In this document: piece after piece, positions 22,957 through 30,506 of the stretch
Position numbering within the stretch: the first letter of the stretch is position 1
Layout of the letters: every line of letters starts with the position of its first letter
Assembly: GCF_002939865.1 (NCBI RefSeq)
Contig: NZ_MDEE01000046.1
Location: forward strand, 1-32,694
DNA: 32,694 bases
Direction: 5' to 3'
Origin: Xanthomonas dyei
GTDB taxonomy: Bacteria > Pseudomonadota > Gammaproteobacteria > Xanthomonadales > Xanthomonadaceae
The notes under the pieces: generated by a model
Database searches by the model: none
Told to the model about the DNA's origin: nothing
What the model saw: only the letters and a program-made list of their open reading frames with translations
Translations under genes and position numbers: made by a program

Positions 22957-24921
22957 ATGACGTTTTCCAATGCACAGCGGCTGCGTCCGGTTCGACGCCA
23001 CGCGATGCTCCAGGCTTGCGCGTTGGGGTTCGCGCTGGCGCTGGCCAGTGGCAGCTCCTTCGCCGCCGCCGCGCTGACCCAGCCTACGCAGGACCCGGCC
23101 AAGGCCGCTCCGGCGAGCCTGACGGTGTCCAAGATCGATTTCAAACGCGGCGAAGATGGCGCTGGCCGTCTGATCCTGAAGTTCGACGGCCAGGGCGCCA
23201 GCCCGGACCTGCGCACCCAGGGCGACAGCGTGCTGGTAGATATCAGCAACGCCAAGTTGCCGCCGGAACTGCAGCGCCCCCTCAACGTCACCGACTTCGC
23301 AACGCCGGTGCAGCGGGTGGAGGTCAAGCCGTCTGGCTCGGGCTCGCAACTGGTGCTGTCGACCAAGGGCGCGTTCGACTCGCTGGCCTATCAGACCGGT
23401 AACGAGTACGTGGTCGAGATCACCCCGCGCAAGGGCCAGCCGGCCGTCGGCGGCGTGAGCTCGGCAGCGGTGACCCAGGCTGCTGCGCAGATTGCAGCGC
23501 GCGGCTACAGCGGTCGCCCGGTGACGTTCAACTTCCAGGACGTGCCGGTGCGCACCGTGCTGCAGCTGATCGCCGAGGAATCCAACCTCAACATCGTCGC
23601 CTCCGACACCGTGCAGGGCAATGTCACGCTGCGCTTGATGAACGTGCCGTGGGATCAGGCGCTGGACATCGTGCTGCGCGCAAAGGGTCTGGACAAGCGC
23701 CGCGACGGTGGTGTGGTGTGGGTCGCCCCACAGCCGGAGCTGGCCAAGTTCGAGCAGGACAAGGAAGACGCTCGCATCGCGATCGAAAACCGCGAGGATT
23801 TGATCACCGACTACGTGCAGATCAATTACCACAATGCTGCGGTGATCTTTAAAGCGCTGACCGAGGCTAAGGGGATTGGTGGCGGTGGCGGTGGTGGCGG
23901 CGGTCAGGGCGGACAAGGCGGTGCAGGTCAGCAGGACAACGGTTTCCTCTCGCCACGCGGCCGTTTGGTGGCCGATGAACGCACTAATACTCTGATGATT
24001 AGCGATATTCCGAAGAAGGTCGCGCAGATGCGCGAGTTGATCTCCCATATCGATCGGCCTGTTGATCAGGTGCTGATTGAAAGCCGGATCGTGATCGCGA
24101 CAGATACGTTTGCGCGGGATCTAGGTGCGAGATTCGGAATTTCAGGTGCAACTGGGCGTGGAATTCTAAGTGGCTCGCTTGAAAGTACGAATAATTACCG
24201 GAATACGCTGGCTCAGCGAAATAATGAGATTAATAACACTCGGACGCCCACAACCCCCGGTACCAGTAGTACGTTGCCAGCATTTTTGTTCCCTTCGGGC
24301 TTAAATATTGATCTGGGTGCTGGTGGGTTCACCAATAGCAATGCGGCTGGATTGGCCTACACGTTGTTGGGTTCGAACTTTAATCTGGATATCGAGCTGT
24401 CAGCAATGCAGGAGGAAGGGCGTGGCGAAGTCGTCTCCAATCCCCGTATCGTAACTGCAAACCAGCGCGAAGGCGTGATCAAGCAGGGTCGAGAAATTGG
24501 TTATGTAACCATTAGCGGGGCCGGTGCAGGTGCTGGATCCCAGGCCAATGTGCAGTTCAAGGAAGTCCTGCTCGAACTGAAGGTCACGCCGACGATTACG
24601 AACGACAATCGCGTTTTCCTCAATATGAATGTCAAAAAGGATGAGGTTGCGCGATTTATCGACCTGCCGCAGTACGGTACAGTGCCGGAAATTAACCGTC
24701 GGGAAGTCAATACGGCAGTATTGGTGGGTGATGGCGAGACGGTAGTGATCGGTGGTGTCTACGAATTCACGGATCGTGAAAGCGTGTCGAAGGTGCCGTT
24801 TCTGGGCGATATCCCATTCCTGGGCAATCTGTTCAAGAAGCGTGGGCGCAGCAAGGAAAAGGCCGAGTTGTTGGTCTTTGTCACCCCAAAGGTATTGCGA
24901 GTGGCAAGCGCAGCGCGCTGA
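22957..24921 (+). CDS. pilQ: Type IV pilus secretin PilQ
   Basis: This is a 654-residue outer-membrane secretin that forms the pore through which the pilus passes. It has a signal peptide (about residues 1-37, ending SGSSFA), an AMIN domain (from about 48, LTVSKIDFKRG), an STN/N0 domain (VTFNFQDVPVRTVLQLIAEE), an N1 domain containing a Gly/Gln-rich loop (about 305-325), then the secretin barrel with VLIESRIVIATDTFARDLG and the C-terminal VPFLGDIPFLGNLFKKR. ATG 22957 has AGGGGAT upstream and is preceded by a 19-base gap after pilP. The second half has much lower GC than the first (see the separate segment entry). It ends just before a strong terminator. Confidence 0.95.
   Translation: MTFSNAQRLRPVRRHAMLQACALGFALALASGSSFAAAALTQPTQDPAKAAPASLTVSKIDFKRGEDGAGRLILKFDGQGASPDLRTQGDSVLVDISNAKLPPELQRPLNVTDFATPVQRVEVKPSGSGSQLVLSTKGAFDSLAYQTGNEYVVEITPRKGQPAVGGVSSAAVTQAAAQIAARGYSGRPVTFNFQDVPVRTVLQLIAEESNLNIVASDTVQGNVTLRLMNVPWDQALDIVLRAKGLDKRRDGGVVWVAPQPELAKFEQDKEDARIAIENREDLITDYVQINYHNAAVIFKALTEAKGIGGGGGGGGGQGGQGGAGQQDNGFLSPRGRLVADERTNTLMISDIPKKVAQMRELISHIDRPVDQVLIESRIVIATDTFARDLGARFGISGATGRGILSGSLESTNNYRNTLAQRNNEINNTRTPTTPGTSSTLPAFLFPSGLNIDLGAGGFTNSNAAGLAYTLLGSNFNLDIELSAMQEEGRGEVVSNPRIVTANQREGVIKQGREIGYVTISGAGAGAGSQANVQFKEVLLELKVTPTITNDNRVFLNMNVKKDEVARFIDLPQYGTVPEINRREVNTAVLVGDGETVVIGGVYEFTDRESVSKVPFLGDIPFLGNLFKKRGRSKEKAELLVFVTPKVLRVASAAR
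24100..24840 (+). other. Low-GC segment inside pilQ (possible recombined secretin domain)
   Basis: Counting by hand, 24181-24240 is 22/60 GC and 24601-24660 is 24/60 GC, whereas 23401-23460 in the same gene is 43/60. Codons such as AAT, ATT, AGT, TTA, ATA-free but A/T-ending choices become common here and are rare in the rest of the operon. The reading frame and the secretin motifs stay intact. The edges are gradual by eye: the left transition falls between about 23860 and 24100, the right near 24840. I infer replacement by homologous exchange with a lower-GC allele. Confidence 0.65.
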
Positions 24922-24932
24922 ATGCAACGCAT

Positions 24933-24965
24933 GAAGAAGGCCGCGAAAGCGGCCTTCTTCTTTTT
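24933..24965 (+). terminator. Rho-independent terminator of the pil operon
   Basis: A 12-base-pair stem, GAAGAAGGCCGC (24933-24944) with GCGGCCTTCTTC (24949-24960), has a GAAA tetraloop and is followed by TTTTT (24961-24965). It lies 11 bases after the pilQ stop. Confidence 0.95.
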
Positions 24966-25210
24966 CAGGGTCTACTTTTTTAGAGACTGCTTGAACGCTG
25001 CCAAGCGCGCATCCGAGCGCGATGTATGCGTGGTCTCATGCTCGTCTGATCATCTGTCCAGATCTCTGCTTCTCACGTTTGCCCTGCGCTGTTCACCGGT
25101 AAATGGTCACGCTCGCTATGGCTTGGGTAGGAGCATGACCCTCATCACTCACTGAACCTATCGCCATCGGCAAGTGAACCAATCGCGTTCGAATCGGTCA
25201 CACTGGGTCT

Positions 25211-26230
25211 ATGAACGCACCGCCGCTACTCCCCCCCGAAGCCGCTGCCGCGCCCGCTGAGGACCGGCTGCATCGTCAATTCACCTCCCTGCGCGAGTCG
25301 TTGGCGCAGCGCATCGTCGGTCAGTCGGCGCTGGTCGAGCGGCTGCTGATCGCTTTGCTGGCCGATGGCCATTTACTGGTCGAGGGCGCGCCCGGGCTGG
25401 CCAAAACCACCGCGATCCGTGCGCTGGCCGCGCGACTGGAAGCCGACTTCGCGCGGGTGCAGTTCACTCCGGACCTGCTGCCCTCCGATCTGACCGGTAC
25501 CGAAATCTGGCGTCCGCAGGACAGCCGTTTCGAGTTCATGCCAGGGCCGATCTTCCATCCCATCCTGCTGGCCGACGAGATCAACCGTGCGCCCGCCAAG
25601 GTGCAGTCGGCGTTGCTGGAAGCGATGGGCGAGCGGCAGGTCACTGTCGGTCGTCATACCTATGCGCTGCCGCAGCTGTTTTTGGTGATGGCGACGCAGA
25701 ACCCGATCGAGCAGGAAGGCACGTTCCCGTTGCCCGAGGCGCAGCTGGATCGGTTCCTGATGCATGTGCGCATCGGTTATCCGCAGGCCGATGCGGAGGC
25801 GGAAATCCTGCGTCTGGCACGCGAAGCGGCGCGCGACACGTTGGAAAAGCACGAGACCGTGCCGGACAAGATTCCGCTCGAAGACGTCTTCGCTGCACGA
25901 CGTGTGGTGCTGGATGTGCATCTGGCGCCGCAGCTCGAGCGCTATCTCATTGAAATCGTGCTGGCCTCGCGCGATCCGCAACGCTACGACCCTGCATTGG
26001 CACGACGGATTGCCTGGGGCGCGAGCCCGCGCGGCTCGATTGCGCTGGAGCGCTGCGCGCGTGCGCGTGCGTGGCTGGCCGGGCGCGACTACGTGACCCC
26101 GGACGACATTCGCGCCATCGCGCCGGATGTGCTGCGCCACCGCGTATTGCCCAGTTACGAGGCCACGGCGGAAGGCTGGGATGGCGAACGCCTGGTTGCT
26201 GCGTTGCTGGACAAGATTCCGCTGCCCTGA
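25211..26230 (+). CDS. MoxR-family AAA+ ATPase
   Basis: This is a 339-residue MoxR-type AAA+ ATPase (AAA_3), thought to act as a chaperone for von Willebrand A proteins encoded beside it. Walker A is EGAPGLAKTT (residues 58-67); Walker B is LLADEINRAPAK (Asp122, Glu123). Sensor 1 is LVMATQNPIEQEGTFPLPEAQLDRF, of which the MATQNPIE part is family-typical. The C-terminal lid has GASPRGSIALERCARARAWL. It starts a six-gene operon; the 245-base gap after the pilQ terminator presumably holds its promoter, but I see no clear hexamers. The ribosome binding site before ATG 25211 is weak. Confidence 0.93.
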   Translation: MNAPPLLPPEAAAAPAEDRLHRQFTSLRESLAQRIVGQSALVERLLIALLADGHLLVEGAPGLAKTTAIRALAARLEADFARVQFTPDLLPSDLTGTEIWRPQDSRFEFMPGPIFHPILLADEINRAPAKVQSALLEAMGERQVTVGRHTYALPQLFLVMATQNPIEQEGTFPLPEAQLDRFLMHVRIGYPQADAEAEILRLAREAARDTLEKHETVPDKIPLEDVFAARRVVLDVHLAPQLERYLIEIVLASRDPQRYDPALARRIAWGASPRGSIALERCARARAWLAGRDYVTPDDIRAIAPDVLRHRVLPSYEATAEGWDGERLVAALLDKIPLP

Positions 26231-26276
26231 TCGGGCAGCGGGTTGCCGAGGGATGCCGCCCTCTCGCCCGACTCCG

Positions 26277-27215
26277 ATGTCTTCGATGCCGTCTTCCTCC
26301 CCCGCCAATCCTGCCTCGTCCGTTACCGGCGATGGCCTGCGCCCGAGCCTTGCCGAGTTGATCGCATTGCGCGGCACCGCGTTGCATCGCGGGCAGCCGG
26401 GGAGTGGCCGACACGGGCTGCTGGGGCCAGTGCCGGCCGCCACCCGCGGGCGTGGCATGGAGTACGCCGAGTCGCGCGAATATGTCGCCGGCGACGATGC
26501 GCGGCATATCGATTGGCGCGTCACCGCACGGACCGGGCGTGCGCATACCAAATTGTTTCAGGCCGAGCGCGAACGCTTGAGTCTGATCGTTGCCGATACC
26601 TCGCCTGCGCTCTTTTTCGGGACGCGGGTGCGCTACAAGTCGGTGCAGGCGGCGCGCGCCGGCGCGGTGGCAGCATGGCTGGCGCAGCGGCAGGGCGACC
26701 GGATTGCCGCGTTGCGCGGTACTGCCAGCGAAGCGCCGATTGCACCGCGTTCGGGCCAACGCGGTGTGCTGCCGGTGCTGGATGCATTGGCGCGCTGGTA
26801 CGCGCAACCGCCCTCTGGCGATGCCGGGCTGGAGGTTGCGTTGGACCATGCCGCGCGGCTGCTGCGTCCCGGTGCGCGCCTGACGGTGCTGGCCGATGCG
26901 CGAAGTGCCAGCAAGATTTCTGCGACGCGCTGGTCCGGTCTGGCGTTGCATCACGAGGTGGTGGTGATCGTGCTGGTCGATCCCCTGGAACTGTCGCCGC
27001 CCGCGCGGGCGCTGAGCTTCGATGTGCGAGGCGAGCGCATTGCGGTGGACCTCGGAAGCCAGGCCGCGCGTGCGCGTTGGCAGGCCGAGTTCGTCGCGCC
27101 CCTGCAACAGCTGGCTACGCTGTTGCAATCGCGCGGTGTGCGCTTGCATCGCCTATCCACCGACGATGCCAGCGATGCGTGGTTGAGCGGCGGCACGCTG
27201 ATGCGGGGCGCATGA
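26277..27215 (+). CDS. DUF58 domain-containing protein
   Basis: This is a 312-residue DUF58 protein, the usual companion of MoxR in Bat-type operons; its biochemical role is not established. The DUF58 signature is present in its first third: GRGMEYAESREYVAGDDARH followed by IDWRVTARTGRAHTKLFQAE (around residues 60-99). The remainder looks like a divergent VWA-type fold (LIVADTSPALFFG), with the metal-site pattern degenerate. No transmembrane pair is visible at the N-terminus, so it may be a soluble form. The start is uncertain: ATG at 26253, 26277 or 26286; none has a well-placed ribosome binding site. It overlaps the next gene by four bases (ATGA). Confidence 0.87.
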   Translation: MSSMPSSSPANPASSVTGDGLRPSLAELIALRGTALHRGQPGSGRHGLLGPVPAATRGRGMEYAESREYVAGDDARHIDWRVTARTGRAHTKLFQAERERLSLIVADTSPALFFGTRVRYKSVQAARAGAVAAWLAQRQGDRIAALRGTASEAPIAPRSGQRGVLPVLDALARWYAQPPSGDAGLEVALDHAARLLRPGARLTVLADARSASKISATRWSGLALHHEVVVIVLVDPLELSPPARALSFDVRGERIAVDLGSQAARARWQAEFVAPLQQLATLLQSRGVRLHRLSTDDASDAWLSGGTLMRGA

Positions 27216-27679
27216 AGATGGCACCGCAATCGCTTCCGCTGCGCGATGTCCATCTGCCGCCGTCGCCGTCGTGGTGGCCGCTGGCGCCGGGGTGGTGGCT
27301 GGTGATCGCTGTGGTCGTGCTGATGCTGGCGGGTGCGTGGTTCTGGTGGTGGCGCCGTCGTCGGCAGCAGCGCGGCTGGTTGGCTGCCTTCGATGCCGAG
27401 TTGCAGCGTGCGACAACGCCCGCGCAGCGCCTGGCGACCTTGTCGATGCTGTTGCGCCGCGCGGCGCGCACGGTGGATGCGCAGGCCGACCGCTTGCAGG
27501 GCGAGGCCTGGCTGCAGTTTCTGGATGGGCGCAAAAGTAAGACGCAAGCGTTTTCGCAGGGGCCGGGACGGGCCTTGCTCGAAGGTGGGTTTCAACGCGC
27601 ACCGGCGGTGACCGATCTGGATGCCGTGCAGGCCTTGGCGCGGCAACGTTTCGTGTGGTTGATGCGGGGCCAGCGATGA
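27212..27679 (+). CDS. DUF4381-like small membrane protein of the Bat operon
   Basis: This is a 155-residue protein with a short N-terminal periplasmic part rich in Pro and Trp (LPLRDVHLPPSPSWWPLAPG), one transmembrane helix (about residues 29-47, WWLVIAVVVLMLAGAWFWWW) and a basic cytoplasmic helical domain starting RRRRQQRGWLAAFDAELQRA. The layout LRDVHLP-PxxxWWPxAPGWW is typical of DUF4381 proteins found between DUF58 and VWA genes in proteobacterial Bat operons. The function is unknown; an adaptor for the VWA proteins is a guess. Overlaps of four bases with both neighbours point to coupled translation. Confidence 0.85.
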   Translation: MKMAPQSLPLRDVHLPPSPSWWPLAPGWWLVIAVVVLMLAGAWFWWWRRRRQQRGWLAAFDAELQRATTPAQRLATLSMLLRRAARTVDAQADRLQGEAWLQFLDGRKSKTQAFSQGPGRALLEGGFQRAPAVTDLDAVQALARQRFVWLMRGQR

Positions 27680-28683
27680 ACTGGCTGCAGTGGTCGCACT
27701 GGCAGGACGCGTTGGCGCATTGCGCCTGGCCATGGGCGTGGTGGTTGATGCCGCTGCCGCTGCTGATGTGGTTCTGGCCGCAGCGCCGTGCCGACACGGC
27801 CGCGCTGCGTGTGCCGTATGCCGATCAATTGCATGCAGTTGCTCAGGCACGCCGCGTGCCGGCCTTGCGCATGCCGCGCTGGCTGGCGTGGCTGGGCTGG
27901 TTTCTGTTGTGCGCCGCGCTGGCGCGTCCGCAGCAATTGGGTGAGGTGATCCAGCCGCCGCGGGAGGCGCGGCAGATGATGCTGGCGGTGGATCTGTCCG
28001 GCAGCATGAGCGAGCCGGACATGGTGCTCGGCGGCAATGTGGTCGACCGCCTCACCGCCGCCAAGGCCGTGTTGTCGGACTTTCTGGATCGGCGCGACGG
28101 CGACCGCGTCGGCCTGCTGGTGTTCGGCCAGCGTGCCTATGCGCTGACCCCGCTCACCGCCGACCTGACCTCGGTGCGCGACCAGCTGGCCGACAGCGTG
28201 GTGGGGCTGGCCGGGCGCGAGACCGCCATCGGCGATGCGATCGCGTTGTCGGTCAAACGGCTGCGCGAGCAAAAGCAGGGCCAGCGCGTGGTGGTGTTGC
28301 TCACCGATGGCGTCAATACCGCCGGTGTGCTCAATCCGCTGAAAGCGGCCGAATTGGCCAAGGCAGAGGGCGTGCGTGTACACACCATCGCTTTCGGCGG
28401 CAGCGGCGGTTATTCGTTGTTCGGTGTGCCGATTCCGGCCGGCGGCAACGACGATATCGATGAAGCGGGCTTGCGCAAGATTGCCGAGCAGACCGGCGGG
28501 CGCTTCTTCCGCGCCCGCGATACCGAAGAGCTGGCCGGCATCTATGCCGAGCTGGATCGGCTGGAGCCGGTCAAGGCGCTCGGCCCATCGCTGCAGCCGC
28601 GCGTGGAGCGCTATTACTGGCCAATGGGCGCTGCCATGCTGGTTGCCTTGCTCGCCTATGTGCTGCCGCGGAGATGGCGATGA
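27676..28683 (+). CDS. VWA-domain membrane protein, BatA-like
   Basis: This is a 335-residue inner-membrane protein with a von Willebrand A domain. Two N-terminal hydrophobic segments (about 19-34 and 67-83) precede the VWA domain, whose metal-ion-dependent adhesion site is intact: Asp106-x-Ser108-x-Ser110 in LAVDLSGSMSEPDM, a Thr near LTPLTADLTS, and the later Asp in VVVLLTDGVNTAG. A final transmembrane helix (about 314-330) closes the protein. This is the BatA layout of Bacteroides aerotolerance operons. MoxR ATPases of this class are thought to act on such VWA proteins. It overlaps both neighbours by four bases. Confidence 0.92.
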   Translation: MNWLQWSHWQDALAHCAWPWAWWLMPLPLLMWFWPQRRADTAALRVPYADQLHAVAQARRVPALRMPRWLAWLGWFLLCAALARPQQLGEVIQPPREARQMMLAVDLSGSMSEPDMVLGGNVVDRLTAAKAVLSDFLDRRDGDRVGLLVFGQRAYALTPLTADLTSVRDQLADSVVGLAGRETAIGDAIALSVKRLREQKQGQRVVVLLTDGVNTAGVLNPLKAAELAKAEGVRVHTIAFGGSGGYSLFGVPIPAGGNDDIDEAGLRKIAEQTGGRFFRARDTEELAGIYAELDRLEPVKALGPSLQPRVERYYWPMGAAMLVALLAYVLPRRWR

Positions 28684-30506
28684 ACGCGCTGTCTGAAGCA
28701 CTGGCCGCACTGCATCTGCTGCGCCCGGATTGGCTGTGGGCGCTGTTGCTGATCGTGCCGGCCGCGTTGCTGTGGCACCTGCGTCGACGCAGCGCCAATG
28801 CGTGGCGTCACAGCGTGGACGCGCATCTGTTGCCGGCCTTGCTGGTTGCCGGTGGCCGCCGGGGCTGGTGGGGCTTCGTGCTGGCCGCGCTGACCTATGC
28901 GCTTGCGGTGGCGGCGATGAGCGGGCCGAGCTGGCGGCAGGTCGAGCGCCCGGTGTTTCAATCGAGCATGCCATTAGTGGTGGTGCTGGATCTGTCGTCC
29001 AGTAGCAATGCGACCGATCTGCCGCCATCGCGCCTGCTGCAGGCCCGCGCCAAACTGGCCACGCTGCTGCGCAAGCGCGCCGGCGGCGAGGTTGCCTTGC
29101 TGGCGTACGCCGGCGAGAGCTTTACCGTTGCGCCATTGACCGAAGACGCGGCCAACGTAGCGCTGTTTCTGGATGCGCTGTCGCCGTCGGTGATGCCGGT
29201 GGACGGCAAACGTGCCGACAGGGCCATCGATGCGGCCGCCCGGCTGTTGCAGCAGGCCGGCTTCAAACAGGGCGATATCCTGCTGCTCAGCGACAGTGCC
29301 GACGGCTCGGCGGAAAGCGCTGCACGCACCGCACGCGCAGGTGGGTTCCATGTTTCCGCACTCGGCGTAGGCAGCCCGCGTGGCGCCGCCTACCGCACCG
29401 CCAGCGGCGAGATCGCGCAGGCAAAACTGGACGAAGCAAGCCTGCGCGATCTGGCCGGGCAGGGCGGTGGGCGCTACGCGCGCATCGCGCCGGACGACGC
29501 CGATCTGCAAGCGTTGAGGGTGCTCGATCCCGCGCAACAGCCGCTGGCCGATGAAACCTCAGAAGCCAACGGCGGCAAGACCTGGCTCGACGAAGGCTAC
29601 TGGCTGGTGCTGCCGGTCATGCTGTTTGCGCTGTTGGCGTTCCGACGCCGCGCGGTGGTGGCAATGGTCGCGCTGATATGCGTGTTGCCACTGGCGCAGC
29701 CTGCACAGGCGGCCGACGGCACCTTGTGGCAGCGCGCCGATCAAGTGCAGCAGCAGCGCCTGGATGCCGGCGTGCAGGCGTACCGCAAGGGCGACTTTGC
29801 CGCTGCGCAAAAGGCATTCGAAGGCGTGCCGACCGACGAGGGACTGTACAACCTGGGCAATGCGCTGGCGCGACAAGGCCAGTACGACGAGGCGATTGCG
29901 GCCTACGATCGTGCGCTCAAGCAGCATCCCAAGCAGGCCGATGCGATCGCCAATCGCGCGGCGGTCGATGCGGCGCGCAAGCGGCAGCAGAACGACAAGG
30001 ATGGCAAAGGCCAGTCCAAGCAGCAGAACCCCTCGGGCAAGAACACGCCCGGTCAGGATGCGTCCGGGCAAGATCAGCAAAACGCTAAAAACGCCGGCAA
30101 GGACGGGCAGAACACCCCAGGCGAGCAAGCCAAGCAGGACGGCAAGGATCCACCGTCCGACGCGCAGACACCGCAGGACGGCAAGTCGCAGCAGCAACCG
30201 TCCAAGGGCGGCAAGGGCGAGCAAAGCAAGCAAGACACGCCACCGCAATCGGCCGATGCAAAGGCGCAGCAGCAGGCCGACGAGGCGCAGCGTCGCAAGA
30301 TGCAGCAAGCCATGGCGCAGGCCGGCGACAAGGGCGCCGAGGCGAAGGGCAAGCCGGAGGACGCGATGGCAAATGAGACGCCGGAGCAGCGCGAGCAACG
30401 CCAGGCGGTGGATGCGTGGTTACGGCGGGTGCCGGACGATCCGGGCAGCCTGTTGCGCACCAAATTCAGGCTGGAATACGAACGCAGACAACGGGACGGA
30501 CAATGA
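28680..30506 (+). CDS. VWA-TPR fusion membrane protein, BatB-BatC-like
   Basis: This 608-residue protein joins a BatB-like and a BatC-like protein. Transmembrane segments (about 19-33 and 63-80) precede a VWA domain with an intact Asp104-x-Ser106-x-Ser108 site (VVLDLSSSSN). A further helix (about 306-320) is followed at once by a second hydrophobic stretch ending LPLAQPAQA, which looks like a signal peptide. Then come TPR repeats (YNLGNALARQGQYDEAIAAY, about 390-410) and a long Gln/Lys/Gly-rich tail (about 440-580), closing with the family ending RRVPDDPGSLLRTKFRLEYE. The tail is probably disordered and periplasmic. A start two codons upstream (28674) is possible. It overlaps batD by four bases. 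Confidence 0.9.
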   Translation: MNALSEALAALHLLRPDWLWALLLIVPAALLWHLRRRSANAWRHSVDAHLLPALLVAGGRRGWWGFVLAALTYALAVAAMSGPSWRQVERPVFQSSMPLVVVLDLSSSSNATDLPPSRLLQARAKLATLLRKRAGGEVALLAYAGESFTVAPLTEDAANVALFLDALSPSVMPVDGKRADRAIDAAARLLQQAGFKQGDILLLSDSADGSAESAARTARAGGFHVSALGVGSPRGAAYRTASGEIAQAKLDEASLRDLAGQGGGRYARIAPDDADLQALRVLDPAQQPLADETSEANGGKTWLDEGYWLVLPVMLFALLAFRRRAVVAMVALICVLPLAQPAQAADGTLWQRADQVQQQRLDAGVQAYRKGDFAAAQKAFEGVPTDEGLYNLGNALARQGQYDEAIAAYDRALKQHPKQADAIANRAAVDAARKRQQNDKDGKGQSKQQNPSGKNTPGQDASGQDQQNAKNAGKDGQNTPGEQAKQDGKDPPSDAQTPQDGKSQQQPSKGGKGEQSKQDTPPQSADAKAQQQADEAQRRKMQQAMAQAGDKGAEAKGKPEDAMANETPEQREQRQAVDAWLRRVPDDPGSLLRTKFRLEYERRQRDGQ

